The notes under the pieces are model-generated. The model worked only from the letters and a program-made list of their open reading frames with translations, searched no databases and was not told the DNA's origin. From Sinonovacula constricta (Eukaryota; Mollusca; Bivalvia; Cardiida; Solecurtidae): 64,000 bases of DNA. The DNA is taken from NCBI GenBank assembly GCA_007844125.1, contig CM017555.1, positions 21,287,669 through 21,351,668 of the forward strand, given 5' to 3'. Positions 12,692 to 25,095 of the stretch are shown one piece after another. Position numbers and translations under genes: made by a program. How positions within the stretch are numbered: the stretch's first letter is position 1; each line of letters starts with the position of its first letter.

Positions 12692-14258
12692 GTATGTAAC
12701 ATACACAATCATAAACTGTTCACAATCATATGTCCAGCTTATTTAAACTAGATTTAAATGTGACTATACAATATAACACAAAATGAACTACTTTATACAT
12801 AAACCACTATCTAAAAACCGCAGATATACAGTGTTCTGTGAAACGTGTTATATAACCAGATTAGGGCGATAGAGATCACCTCTTCCGACTTTCCTTCTCG
12901 ACCCTAAACCGCCTGCTTATGTCCTCAGCACAGCACACAGATTTAGGTAGCTTAAGAAGGGGTGTTGTTGTTGTTTTTTAACACAAAAACCGTACACGAC
13001 AGATTGTCAATACAGGTTTTCAACGTCTCAAAACGTGTCACTTTTCTGAAGCAGTGAAACCTCAGTGCTTGAAGCGCTTTCATTTAAATAATAAATTAAA
13101 ACAATAAGGTAAACAATTATTGGTAAACTTTAATTTGTGTGTACTATAAAACGTGCACGTACTTATTTACAGACGTCCACATTTTGTAATCAAAGTAGAT
13201 TAGCGGTATTTAAAAAGTAAACTATTATTAAACGATCATATATACAATTTAAGTTTATGATGACTAAATGTTGAGGCAGTGAGCTACGTTCATATCTGTG
13301 TAGTGGTCGGTTTGCATCTACGTAGTTTACATTAGTACTGTTTTATTTAAAACTTATCTGAACTAAACGGACATAAACTGTGTTTAAAATTACACTTTGC
13401 TTGATTTTATGTTCTTCATTTTCTTAAACAAAAGTTAACTACGCTATGAATATATGAAATAATACACTATTGATAGTATTATACACAAACAAGATTTGCA
13501 TTATCGAATCAAGATGTGGCATAGAAACAGTCAAATTTTAACCGATAAAAACAAATATATGCTATGTACATGAAGAAACAATAATTATATAGTTTTTGGA
13601 TATATTTTAAACAAATCAAAACTGTTTAATAAAAGACCTGTGGCTAACAAAAAATCCTTGAATGGTCGGTGTTTGGTCTGCAAGGAATATGTTTTATTAC
13701 AACCCCATTGCCTCAGTGCTTATTTCTGTCATTGCTATATAAATGACGAACTTTATCGCCCTCGACATGAATTGGAATATTGCAACATCACCCGAAGCCG
13801 TATACGTACACATACGAAAGATAATGAATGCTAAATCAATTAATATAAACATTACAACAGTTTTACATGTTTTTGTGACTGTTAAACCATGTAGATTAGT
13901 GCGTATAGTTTTATATTTTCTGCTTCATACAGAAGCAAATATTAATATAAAGACATTCTCAATACCATTCTGTGTACATGTATTTAGGTACTAGAATTGC
14001 ATTTATACAGTAAAACTGAAAGTAACAAATAAGCATACGTAGTTTTTAAAAGTGATTTACTTTGAAATTTTACACATACAGAATCTTCACTGAAACTTTC
14101 CCAATTTAAATTTCCTGCAAAAGGAGAAAAAAATGGCCAAAGTATAAACAAGTTGCTTTGCATATCTCTTAAGCGTTTTTTTTTTTTTTGTATGTCGTCA
14201 TTTCTATCATTGTCATGCAGTTGTGATTTAATTAACATCCATGTAACGTACTTTCTAG
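12692..14258. other. Gene 1 intron before the C2H2 exon
   Basis: Positions 12740-12930 match 9735-9960 (downstream of the first B-box exon). Positions about 13830-14258 match the upstream flanks of the B-type exons at 12176 and 37640. The middle holds no coding or repeat signal that I can support; the open frames at 13640-13994 show no domain. Confidence 0.45.
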
Positions 14259-14760
14259 ATTAAAGCAAGATTCCACAACAACGCTTTCGCAAGTTCACAT
14301 GAAACAGTCTGCCGAACAACAATCACATCGATGTGAAGATGAGCACGCTCTGAACTCTTGTGACGACCGCCAGCAAAGAAATGGTAACATATCACACTTG
14401 AAACGGAAACGGACAACAGCCCATCATGGAAATAAAAGCCAGCCGAAAATGCACTCCAAAAAACATCAATGCTATGTATGCGAGAAATCATTTGAGTGTA
14501 AAAGTCACCTGAATTCCCACATACTTACCCATACAGGAGAGCGACCATATTCCTGCTCATATTGTGACGCTACATTCACACAGACGGGACATAGAAACGA
14601 ACATGAACGAAAAAAGCACTCAACAGAAAGAGCTGCATGTCATCAGCCAAAGAATTTCTCTTGCGATTTGTGTGGTAAAGAATTCGACGAACAGGGACTG
14701 TTGGAACACACATTCAAAGCGCACCCACCCCCTACAAGCGAAAATGAATCACAAGAATAG
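14259..14760 (+). CDS. Gene 1, last exon: C2H2 zinc fingers grafted on a decayed B-box start
   Basis: Acceptor CTTTCTAG ends at 14258, phase 2, and the frame stays open to TAG at 14758-14760. Joined to 9235-9704 and 12176-12691 this gives 1488 nt, 495 residues. The first ~45 codons align with the start of the B-box exon 12176-12691 at DNA level (ATTAAAGCAAGATTCCACA, then GCCGAACAACAA, GATGTGAAGATGAGCA, GCTCTGA), but the zinc ligands are mostly lost. Then come three C2H2 fingers: about 14470-14532, 14553-14622 and 14662-14730, with a TGERPY linker between the first two, as in DNA-binding fingers. A fourth, shifted and stopped finger follows at 14792-14856. C2H2 fingers commonly bind DNA or RNA, so gene 1 could be a nuclear regulator; this is inference. 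It could instead be a decaying exon. Confidence 0.7.
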
Positions 14761-14860
14761 AGAACACGGTTATCAGACTATGACTGTAATTTGTGATTTA
14801 TGTGACAAGGAATTCGTCGACATGCAGGGTCTGGTGGATCATACACTTTAAGTTCACGCA
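14761..14860 (+). pseudogene. Fourth C2H2 finger, out of frame
   Basis: After the stop at 14758 another frame reads a CDLC knuckle followed by DKEFVDMQGL and a His, then a TAA before the final His. It looks like a former fourth finger lost by a frameshift and a stop, so the C2H2 exon has been shortened at its 3' end. Confidence 0.5.
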
Positions 14861-15389
14861 GACCTGGGTCAGCAGGCTGACATGATTGGACTTCGAGAGA
14901 ACAAAGGCCGCGCCAATCCAAAGCCGAATATCAAATTAGGCTGTAACTGACTTATGCCGTATTGAAATGTTCATTTTTATCTCACGTGCTTGTTGTCATT
15001 TAGTTCGACCGCATGTTGAGCTTTGATTTATTTTCCGCTTGCTTATAACCGTCTTTGTAAACCCAGTACACTACACAAGTACATATAAATGCGTACTTGT
15101 GTACTGGTTGTACAAAGACGGATATATATATATATATGCCACACGTTTATTTAAAAAATCATTTTCTACGTATGTTTTAAAAAGTCTCCTCGTGCATGTA
15201 ATCTATGTTGTCATCTAATTCAATTTATCAGGATTGTTACGTATCTTTTCCTTTGACATACTTTAGACTTATTATTTTTATTTTTTATTTTTTTTTTTTT
15301 ACATTTACTCGCTTTGCCTTTGTCTAGTGATAGTTCAAATTCTAATATTTTTGGATATTCTCATAGGATCTTTTTTCTTCGTTTCATAT

Positions 15390-15855
15390 TGATTTCTGTT
15401 GTTCATAAACTCTATATATGTCTTTGCATGTGTCGACTTCAATTATTCATAAAGTAAAAATATTTTGGTTTCTATTATTCATAAACTGTTTATGTTTCTG
15501 TTTCTCTGTATGCGTTGGTTTTATTATACATAAACTGTCTACTTTTCTAAGGATGTTCTTGTTTCTTTTATTCATAAACAGTTTATATTTCTTTGAATAT
15601 TGGGGTGTTAATTATTTATGAACTGTAAGGTTTTCTATGTGTGTTGATATACTGTTTTTATTTCTAAGGGCGTTTTGTTTCTAATTTACATAAACTTATA
15701 TATTTCAAAGCATGTTTGGTTTCCAATTTACATAAACTGCGTATATTTCAGAGGATGTTTTGATTCTAATTTACATAAACTGTATATACTTCTAAGGATG
15801 TTTTGTTTCTATTTTACATAAACTTATATATTTTTAAGAATATTTTGGTTTCTTG
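15390..15855 (+). repeat. Degenerate tandem repeat, about 56-60 bp unit
   Basis: About eight units recur, each with CATAAACT, then a TATAT.TTTCTAAGGATGTTTTG-like segment and T(C/T)TAATTTA. Later units are more alike than earlier ones. It lies in what is probably the 3' UTR or 3' flank of gene 1, between the stop at 14760 and the poly(A) signal at 16299. Confidence 0.65.
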
Positions 15856-16298
15856 TATACCTGTACTTGTACATTTCTAAATATGCTATCTCAGTTAATA
15901 CACCAGGGCCGGATTTACTACCGGAGAGCTGTCGGAGCTCTGTCCATTATATTTTTTTCGATAGTATTTCTTCCAAAATGGCCTGAAGGCACAGATTTTG
16001 TAGACCTTGTAGAAATAATGAAGGGTATCTCAGGCCCCAAGTCATGATTTGTTTTTGTTTTCTAAAATTCGATTGAACAGTGTCTTGAAACACGACGGTA
16101 GTTTGACGATGTTTGCAGAATCTGTTAAATTTGGACTAAAATAAACTCTTTGCTTAGAGATTTAATTCAATAATAACTTGACGTGTGGAAACTTTAATGT
16201 GTAGTTAAGAGAAAAGATTTAAAATTGAAAAGGTATAGTTATATTTTGTTTGTTCAACACTAATTACTGATAGTTGAATGTCGTCTGGTCCAAAATCT

Positions 16299-16304
16299 AA
16301 TAAA
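16299..16304 (+). terminator. Candidate poly(A) signal of gene 1
   Basis: AATAAA in a clean context 1.54 kb after the gene 1 stop, followed by a GT-rich stretch (ACTGTTTTGTTTATC) that could be the downstream element. An alternative AATAAA lies near 16141. Confidence 0.35.
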
Positions 16305-18868
16305 GCATTCGCACCAAATCAGTACTGTTTTGTTTATCTCACCATTTATTGAAGGGTCCACTGGAATTTTAATATTTTATAAGACAAGTTTTAGTTGTAA
16401 CTTAATGCTTGTTAAGCATAAAATCCGACACTACTGTAATTATTGTATGCTGAAAATTGCGCTAACCTAGCAAGCTTGTGTTTTTTATTATTATTGCTTT
16501 CGTCCCTAATATGCAAACGACGATCGATTGGAAAACATAGCTATAAATGTAATCTAGCTTCATTTTATGTTTCAATTCGAAGGAAATTACGTGTTTGCCT
16601 GTTTCGGTATATTTCTTAAACTGTAAAGAATTCGATCCAGTTATCAACAACAATACTATTTAGCAAAAAAGGTTTGTCTTCGCCTTTAACAGACTTTATA
16701 GAGAGTTTACTAAAACCATTAAAAAGATTAACCTTTCGTCCAGATACACTTCAGAAAGCCCCAACGACCGACATTAGAAACATTTTTCCGGGGTGGGCGG
16801 TGGCGCGGGGCAGCATCCCCCCCCCCCCGACCCCACTAGAGCGTATGTCACATTCTGTCTTCGTCACCCACACCCCTCCCCCAGCTGAAAATGTTTGGAT
16901 CCGGGTCAGGTATACATTACAGTTCCTCCTTGCTGCATCGGACTATCGAAATAGGGTTCAAAGAATAATGATTAGTAAAAAGAATATGACCGCCAGAAAC
17001 CTGGCCTTTTTCCACACACACACACACGCACGCATGCAAGCACACACATTTATTTATTTATTTATCTTTATATACATATGTATGGACTTCATAGTAAAAC
17101 TTTCAATAATCTTTGGTCCGAATGTTGCTATTTTTAACATTTTGCTATATAGTAAAACTTTGAAAATCTTTCTGTCAGAAACTTCATGAATAGATATGTT
17201 GGTGGTCCTTTGTCAAGAGAATTAAAAGAATTTTTATCTGTCAATATTGGCTTCAAGTGACGTGGCCATTTTCTGCACACATGTATGCTTATATAGTGAA
17301 ACTTGTGTGATTTTTGTCAGATCAATTCTTTAAACAAAATTGAAAGTTATTGTCAAAAAATGTAAACGATATTGGTGTAGTAGTTAGAGGCATGAGGAAT
17401 ATGCCTCATCGACATGACAGCGAAGAACTCACTGCAATCTGGCAAGCTCGTACAATTATGGAATACACCATAATAAATCCCATCCGTCGCCATTGATTCC
17501 ACGACAAAATAATGACTTGATTGCTACTGTTCGAACATTTTCTTTCAAGCACATATGTCAATGACAATTTGGACATTTGAAAGGAGATGATCGTTACTGA
17601 TATTATATTTTGCAAGAGAAGAAAAACAGATTAAAATGTATGTTATTTGGAACGACGCAAGCTTAAGAAAATAAATACAATTACGTTATCTTACCATGCT
17701 AGATAATTTAGTAACCTTAATTTCGACCACACGACAATCCAATCCGAAACCTTGCGTCTAATACTTGAAAGATATAACGCTGTGCGTTTAAGGTATATCT
17801 ACTATTGTCATGTACAAAAAAGCAATCAGATAATTTAGTTACATTTATTTAATGTTGATGCGACTCATAGCTTGACAAACATAAAGTAAATAAATATTTA
17901 TATATGCAGTTCAATCCTTCACCGCGTGGCTTCGAGTCCCGGTCGGTAAAAAGGAAGCGATTTATAATACATAATTCTTGAAAAAACTTCAGCAGGGTAG
18001 AATGACTATCATTTTTGGTTCGTATAGGATATACTTTTAAAACACTACTAGATGTGTATTTGTAGAAAATATGCCTTCTCTATAACATTAGTGTTACATA
18101 AGAATCTCCCATCATATATTTTAACCTGTACGGTCATATTCTAGGACACTGCTTTAATAACGTCACTGCCGCGCCGCTCATTACTGGAATGTTCTAAGTC
18201 ACGTAATATTGATTTGTACAAACGTTTGGAAAGTCTAATGAGTGATGCAACTTGAACCTGTTCGAATATTCTGAACTATTATAAAGAGGGATGTTTACTT
18301 TATTTGCGTTACCTGCATAAAGCCGGTATTTCACATGTACGCAAATGGTGACTTTGTGTGTCTTCGAATTTGCTTTACCTCATTCCTTTCTTGTGTTGGC
18401 TTTGAAGGGAAAGGCTGAACCTTAGTTTAGAGACACTCCACAATTTCTATACTTGGGGATTTAATAATAAGAATTCGATGATACAGGCGTAAACACCATC
18501 GCTGCATACGGGATATCATAAAGAGTCGTGTTACATTTGGTACTTTGTACCATCATGTAAGAGAATTATGGTTGAGTTCTGAAGAATTCCAGACCTACTT
18601 CCGTCTTAAACTAAGAACATTTCAGTCATGTTCTGACTTTATTAGACAACAGCAGTTACAAGCACTGACACCCATTATTGGCATGTTTCATAGAGCAAGT
18701 AACTGATGTCACACTGCCTTAGTACTGGTAAGTTTCAGGAGCAGCCTTGAGATTGGTGAAGTATTGAGTCAGGAAAAGTGTATAAAAAACTAATTGCACT
18801 GGAACAATATTTTTATATTATTTACTATTTTATTGTCGTGAACAGTTTACTGAAGAAAAAATACAATG
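16305..18868. other. Intergenic DNA between the two genes
   Basis: No gene supported. A C-run with GC-rich flanks sits at about 16820, a CA microsatellite at about 17013-17028, and a lone box-B-like motif (GGCTTCGAGTCCCGG) near 17928-17942 may be the remnant of a tRNA-derived SINE. The open frame at 16674-17189 crosses the C-run and the CA repeat and has no domain. Confidence 0.4.
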
Positions 18869-18870
18869 TA

Positions 18871-19599
18871 CAGTCAACTCTCGTTATCTCAAAATCGGTT
18901 ATCTCAAATATCCGGTTATGTCAAACTGTTTTCTACGGTCCCGTTTTTTCCCTATAGTTTCTATATAGTTCGACTCCGCTTAACTCAAATTCGGATGTGT
19001 CAAATTATCGGATACATCAAACTAAATTCTTTGTCCCCACACGTATAAAACTGTTGAAATCAGTTGGTCTATCTCAAACTTAAAATTGCTATAAGATGCA
19101 AAACGGCATCAATAGTGATTTTCGCACCTACCGTGAAACTCGCGAAGATTTGGGTGCGAGTTTTATCGCCAATTATCGGCAATCAGGATGTCACGTAATT
19201 TAGAGAAGAGGTTAATCGATTATTATTTAATTAGCTGATTAAAGTGTTTCAGTTTGTACTTGTTGTTGTAACAGTTTTTGAGAACTTGTTGACACGGCCT
19301 TCTCAACTTGTAAATAAAATGAGAGGTCGCGTTAGTGATTTTATCATTCTTCCACTACCTATAAATTACATTGTAAAAAATCTAATAACACTTTAAACAT
19401 GCAAAACCAAACAAACTTGCAGAAACTTAGTTTACAGTGGCAGATATAACAAGGAATTTCAGTCATTACCAGTCATCGTGTAGCAGGTAAGATTTTTAAG
19501 ATTTACACAAACTATCCTTAAATTCGGATAACTCAAACTTCGGATATTTCAAACTATTTTCTACGGTCCCTTGAAATTTGAGATAACGAGAGTTGACTG
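18871..19599. mobile_element. pogo/Tigger-like MITE with perfect terminal repeats
   Basis: The element starts CAGTCAACTCTCGTTATC and ends with its exact complement; the first and last 23 bases are a perfect inverted repeat. TA flanks it on both sides (18869-18870 and 19600-19601), the expected target duplication. The ATCTCAAA motif recurs several times in the first and last 150 bp. There is no transposase frame, so it is non-autonomous. CAG ends with a CTCGTTATCTC core are characteristic of pogo/Tigger elements. The perfect ends suggest recent activity. Confidence 0.85.
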
Positions 19600-19601
19600 T
19601 A

Positions 19602-21786
19602 TGTGAAACCAGTATCCTTGACATTTTATCTACTAACCTGATTCGTCACACGCATCAAATGATATATCATGGCCGAAATTAAATGACAAACCGTATACAT
19701 ACCAAATAAAAGGTTAAGGTGCGTACCGACGAACGGATAGACAGAAAGACAAAGCCACGTTAAGTGACCCTTGACCCTACTTCAAAGATCATCTTAAATC
19801 ATTACTTTAATTATTAAGCCAATTGTAATTATCCTCGTATGTATATTCCCAGTTTCTCTCGTACTTCGTTAATTGTAATATGATAACAAATTTCCCATTT
19901 CTCCCATTTCTCGTCTTTACGAATTATCAAACTAGAAGAAAGAGACATTAAAAAAATTAATACGTAGTCTATGCTTAAAAATTATTTTAAAAATACGGGA
20001 AATTAAACCAATAAAAACATTAAACCCTTTTAATTTAATAAATACCATGCACCTTACTATCAAAACAATGCATAAAATACATTACTTTCTTTGACGTGTT
20101 ACACATGCGTTTAATGTATTGGGGGTACAAAAAGTACCCTCAATGGTAGTTATGTTCCGATTAATCCCCTTTGTACATTTCCACTCGGCATTCCATCTGT
20201 GAAGAGAAGAAACAAAGTTTGAACCCTTTGTCGCATTTAATTGTACATTTAATTATCTATACAGCTGGCATGAACCTAGCCACTTACCATCTAACTGTGC
20301 GAAGAAAAAAGTGAAGAGTACTTCGCCAGAGACTACATGTATGGTGATACGAGTAACACAGAACCATAGACGAACGGTGATCTACAAATTGTGGATGTTG
20401 AGACAAAACCTTCACCGAAGAAACGTTAACAATGCGTAAAAAACAACAAGCCACGCCCGATGGATAAGTGACGTACAGATTCTGGAGCTTATCACTGAGA
20501 AAAAGCCCACACCAAAGAAACGTAAACGAGCCGTAAAAACGACAGATCTATGTGTGCCATAAGGAGACTGCTACAGAGTGTAAACTGCCAGTCAAAAAAT
20601 GCAGTACAGTGAAGAAAGAACAGCCATTTTGTATTGACTGTTTGATCCAACAAAGCTCCCGAAGTCAGTTGTATTTAAAGTGTTAAAATTTGTTTAATTA
20701 ACACTCCGTTTATTGTTACAAATAAAATATTAACTGAAATCCTTTTGTTTTTGTTTCATTTCCCCTAAACGTACTTTTACTTTCTGTACTTTTCTGCTAC
20801 AAAAAATAAAATATTTTCCAAAATAGCGCGTCGTTACTGTGCCAAACCCGCATTTTCCGAAAATACAACGTCATGTCCCAACTTTCGCTTTAGCTACCAC
20901 AATGTTATTTTCATATAAACCTTCGTTGCCATAATCTTTTCACCTATATACCTTTGGTACCCTAAATTTTTACAACATTACGCTTGTTACAGTTTATTTA
21001 ATTTTTTCCACTATATACCTTCAGTTCCATATCGTTTGGGACATAATTTTACAATTTTACACATAAAAATCAATTATTCTGTCTAGCTTTTTCCCTGGTG
21101 CCATACTCTCTTTCTCGGTAACATTCTGCACTACTACTACTGTTATGATTTACTCAGGAAAAAGAGTATTTGTTTTGCTTGATATTTTTGTTGGCGATCA
21201 TCCATGACTGGAGGAGATGCAACGTATTTAATAAATTATCTATAAGTACAAGTACACACATTTGATCATTTATATGAGCATAGCAATATACCGACAGCAG
21301 TGAGTGCAATACGTAGATTATCTTGGCCGACAGCACGAAACAGTTACGTCCATAATCGGGAGAAACCAGATCAACATGATTTTGTTGAACAGAGCTCGCA
21401 AGAGAATCAGACTTGTCTAATTCTTTATGACAAGATATTTATCTCTTTATTTTACTGTTTCAAAACGTTGATGAATTATTTGTAGGTGTGTCCTTATTAA
21501 TTCAATACCTTAATTGCTAGCTAATGCTTGTAATAAGGCGTCAATGTCATGACATAAGGTTATCTATGCAGCGCTCGCATGTTTGCAGCAATGTACCAAC
21601 GTTGACACTTCTGCTCTGGTGTTTATGTCGTCCTGGATTCAAATGTTTAACAAGAAAAGCATTAATGCGAAGCATCAAAGGGCGACGCAACAATGAAAAT
21701 TAATATTTATTAGAAATTTAGAGGTGCCTGATTTAAATTATTAAATTATTATAAACGCTATAAAAATGCATCGCATCAGTGGTTTT
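19602..21786. other. Intergenic DNA with weak coding-like relic
   Basis: Nothing firm. Around 20390-20560 two related phrases (CCGAAGAAACG and CCAAAGAAACG, each preceded by an acidic and followed by a lysine-rich frame) look like a decayed duplicated coding segment with stops. AATAAA occurs at about 20722. No domain can be named. Confidence 0.3.
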
Positions 21787-21925
21787 CTTTTTCTCTAGGT
21801 AGAACGACAATGTCCGAGGACATCAGCCCATGACCGAGCGGTTAGAGTCGACTTCAATCGGAACACCTCGGATAATTCCCGAGGACGGAATTACCCGAGA
21901 AGTTCCGATTGAGTCGACTTGTAAC
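21787..21925. repeat. Repeat fragment ending in a large hairpin
   Basis: Positions 21787-21832 match the 6.1/6.6 kb repeat (TTCTCTAG, AGAACGA, GTCCGAGGACATC). It runs into a tRNA-like phrase (GACCGAGCGGTTAGAG) and then an inverted repeat: 21846-21864 pairs with 21902-21919 (18 bp, one bulge). Inside is a second stem, 21866-21871 with 21879-21884. The structure could form a cruciform in DNA or a branched hairpin in RNA. Confidence 0.55.
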
Positions 21926-22441
21926 GCTTTCAGCCGCCACCAACTCCCCACAAAGGGTCACAGTCGGGTCAAAAACATTTATGGGGAAATGTAAAGTGTT
22001 TAAGATGTAAGGGACGGATCCAGATTTTTTCAGGTAATTTGGTCCAAATCGAGCGAGCACCAGAGCTGCTAGCCGTGCTAGGGAGGTGTGTGGGGCATGA
22101 ATCCCCCAGTAAACTTTAAAAAATAAAGACAAATCTATTTTTAAATGGGATGAGGGAAGAGGGCAAATAAAGCGAGAACCATAGGTACGAGAAGTGTTAG
22201 TGGGTCTGGTGGCATGCTTCCACAAAATGAGTTGTGACATCTAGAAACCAAATAGTGCCATTTCCTGCATTTCAAATGCTTGAAAGACCTTCATTGTAAG
22301 TATTTTTACACACATATTTTATTTTCAGCGCGTTGTTATACAGTGTAGATGTAAATACACGTTACTGCTCTTGTCTGGACACATGTAATGGTAAAAAAAA
22401 TCCATGGAGGTTTTTTTTTTTTTAAATTTCAAGGGGAGGAG

Positions 22442-22446
22442 TGTGC

Positions 22447-22477
<31 letters not shown>

Positions 22478-22487
22478 GGGGGGGGGG
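22442..22487. repeat. (GT)n followed by a run of 27 G
   Basis: A short GT microsatellite is followed by uninterrupted G from about 22461 to 22487. Open frames that cross it on both strands are low-complexity artefacts. The run length may be affected by sequencing error. Confidence 0.9.
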
Positions 22488-22849
22488 TGCACCCATGCTA
22501 TATCCAACCACGTTTACATATATGTGCAAAATGCATTCACATTACATTGATGGTGTTTACATCTCTCACTCTGTCATGGAGTGCATTCAGCCACACTCAA
22601 TTTTACGGTATTACTTATTGCCTGCTCTGTACATTGAAAATGAAAGTAAAACGAATGGAAAAACCCGTCTTAGAACCCAAGTCCTTAGATTTTTGGAAAA
22701 TGACAATGCCCTTTCTTTCAGAAAACTATCATTTTAAGGAGCAATTTAACCTTGAAACGTGTTCATGGATTATGTGCTTATATATTTTGTTTATATCTAA
22801 AATACTTAAATAAAACATAGAATATTGATTTTTTGTCAACGTCATTTCA

Positions 22850-22970
22850 TGACGAGTTTCCGCTCGGCGTTTACGATTGCCATTCAGTTCGGTAGTTAAC
22901 AGTGACAAACATTAACAATGAGTCGGCCGCCATGTTGAGGGCTATCTTTGAAAGGAACTGTCGTTAAAAT
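22850..22970 (+). other. Predicted non-coding first exon and promoter area of gene 2
   Basis: CpG-bearing stretch ending AAAAT|GTAAGTTTC (donor GT at 22971). It mirrors the gene 1 exon ending at 4781, and the introns after both share a GTTGTTGTTGTC tract then TTACTGACTGTA. Short upstream ATGs (near 22918 and 22932) stop quickly. The ATG used should be at 25096. The 5' limit is an estimate. Confidence 0.45.
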
Positions 22971-25066
22971 GTAAGTTTCTTTCATTTAAAAAATATTTTA
23001 CAAGATTGTTACATTATTGGGAAATGCTTTTAACTAATAAATACTTAATACATAAAATAATTACTGTAACACATAGACACTTAAGGTCAGTGTATGCGTT
23101 TATTCCAATACAAAATTAATGAGGGTGGACGCGGAAAGCGTTCCTTATTTCTAAAGGTGTTGTTGTTGTCTGATTACTGACTGTAGCCGTGCAGATTCAA
23201 TACATGATTATATATTTAGCAATGAAGAAAACTAACCAAAAGTCGAGATACGAGAAGTGTAAGGGGTTCTTGGGACATGCCTTCACAGGAAGACTGTTGG
23301 CATCTAGAAGCAAAATAGTGCAATTTCCTGCATTTAAGATGTTTGACAGACCTTCATAGAATGTATGTTATTACACCACTAGTTTCAATGCATTCTTCCA
23401 GTCACACAGCATGAAATGTTTAAATACCGTCTATATCATTGATATAGTTGTATTTTTGACAATTTTAGCGGGGTCAGGACCCCTACCCTCCTATTAGATC
23501 CGCCCATGTGTATTTTTGTCTGTCGTTTGTTGTGCATCGCCTGGGGCCTGCATTTTTGTGTGTGAATCCTCTAGAGGCCACATCGTTACCAACTTTGTTC
23601 TTTATCAAATCTTTGATGAATTCGTAACTTGATCAAGTGGGTTAAAAATAGATCACTGGGTCAGGCTCTAGAGAACTTTGTGGACACACAGCAGGCCACC
23701 TATTTGCCCAGTCTGGGTCAGAATGTTTGACTGAGAGAATATTGGATGAGTTCGAAAATGGCTCATGTTTTCTGAAAAGTAGGACACTGAATTAAATTTT
23801 ACAAATTTCTAGGCCAATTCATCTTAGAACTTGAGCGGAATGCTTAAAAGCTTGGATGAGTTCAAACAAGTGTCACTTGGGGTAAAATATGTAACTGAGT
23901 CAAATTTAAACATTTAGAAAATATAATACCGGAATCCTCCGAAAGCATTCAGAGTCATTAATACACTCATTTAGTCGCGAGTCTGGTAAATTGTTCAAAT
24001 AGAGATTTATGTGAAATCACACGGTTGTTAAAGAAGTAATCCCCTAATGGGAAAAATTTCATACTTACTAAAACTTGCAATATTTGTGATGTATTTGCAT
24101 TGGCTAATTGAAATACACATTTAAACAAATTTTTACCGTGTACTTTTTGCATTTTCACATTTTTTATTCCCAGACTGGACTTTTTGTGTATCTGAAAAAA
24201 TACAATGGTATAAGATTTCAAAAAGGTTTGTTTTTGGAGTTTTTGGACAAATTTCTACGCAAATAAGCAATAATTCAATGCATATATAATTGTTCTCATT
24301 GAAAAGTTCATATCATGAGTGATTTAAAAAATAACTATCATATTGGTGAAAAAAGTAAATGACAGTTTATGAAAATTCCTTTAAAATCTCGAAAAACCAA
24401 ACTTGCCGAAGTCACATTACCCTAATTTTTAAAAAAAATAAATAAATTAGGTACATCCATAAACAATTCATAAATATCATCTACAATCATAACTTAGTAA
24501 AATATAACAATTTGAAATATTTTTACCGTGGTTAACTTCAGAAATTAAGATTTGTATATGACTACCTACTGAGATATAAACACTGAGAGCAAAATGATTA
24601 AGTATAAAATTCGGGTTTGTACAGGCATCTCCATCACACAAATACACATTTGCGTAATTGTGTTCCGTTAATAACGTTGTACTGTGTTGTTTCCGTATTG
24701 TGGGACGCTTACGTGCCTTAAATCTTCCTCGAAAATCTCGTTCTTGTGGCACTGGATTTATTATTGTTTCGGTTTGGAAATTCCCAAAACGTCACGCGAC
24801 AGGAACTTCGCATTTTTGAAAATTTCTCGAAAACGAAAGCTTCCGTCGCGAACCGAATGTGTCGATATCGGCCGAAGTTCATTATGGGAAGCCTTCCTTA
24901 AATAGAATGGAACTTACTTGAGGGAAAAGTATGAATTAGTCAAATGGGGATCACTAATTAGTTTAATAGGATACATCTCTGCGATTATTCTTTTTATTTT
25001 TAGCACCATTATATTCATATGTGCTATGTGACTGTGTAACTTTCTGACTTTGCTTTTTCTTATTAG
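22971..25066. other. Intron 1 of gene 2, duplicated from gene 1
   Basis: Contains the repeat at 23510-23960. The final ~130 bp (ATAGGATACATCTCTG, CACCATTATATTCATATGTGCTATGTGA) are nearly the same as those before the gene 1 exon at 9206. No coding exon seen inside. Confidence 0.6.
23510..23960 (+). repeat. Truncated element with about 145 bp units, intron 1 of gene 2
   Basis: Begins GTCTGTCGTTTG, then CTAGAGGCCACA, GGTCAGAATGTTTG and AAAAGTAGGACA, matching 8090-8960 and the fuller copy at 33470-34665. It is shorter than the gene 1 copy, so a part was lost after duplication. Confidence 0.6.
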
Positions 25067-25095
25067 TGAATATATTGCCATCAGAAGCGGGAGTG

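Noticed and set aside
22325..22813. Gly-rich and Pro-rich frames on both strands
   Set aside because: They cross the GT repeat and the 27-base G run; nothing outside the run looks like protein.
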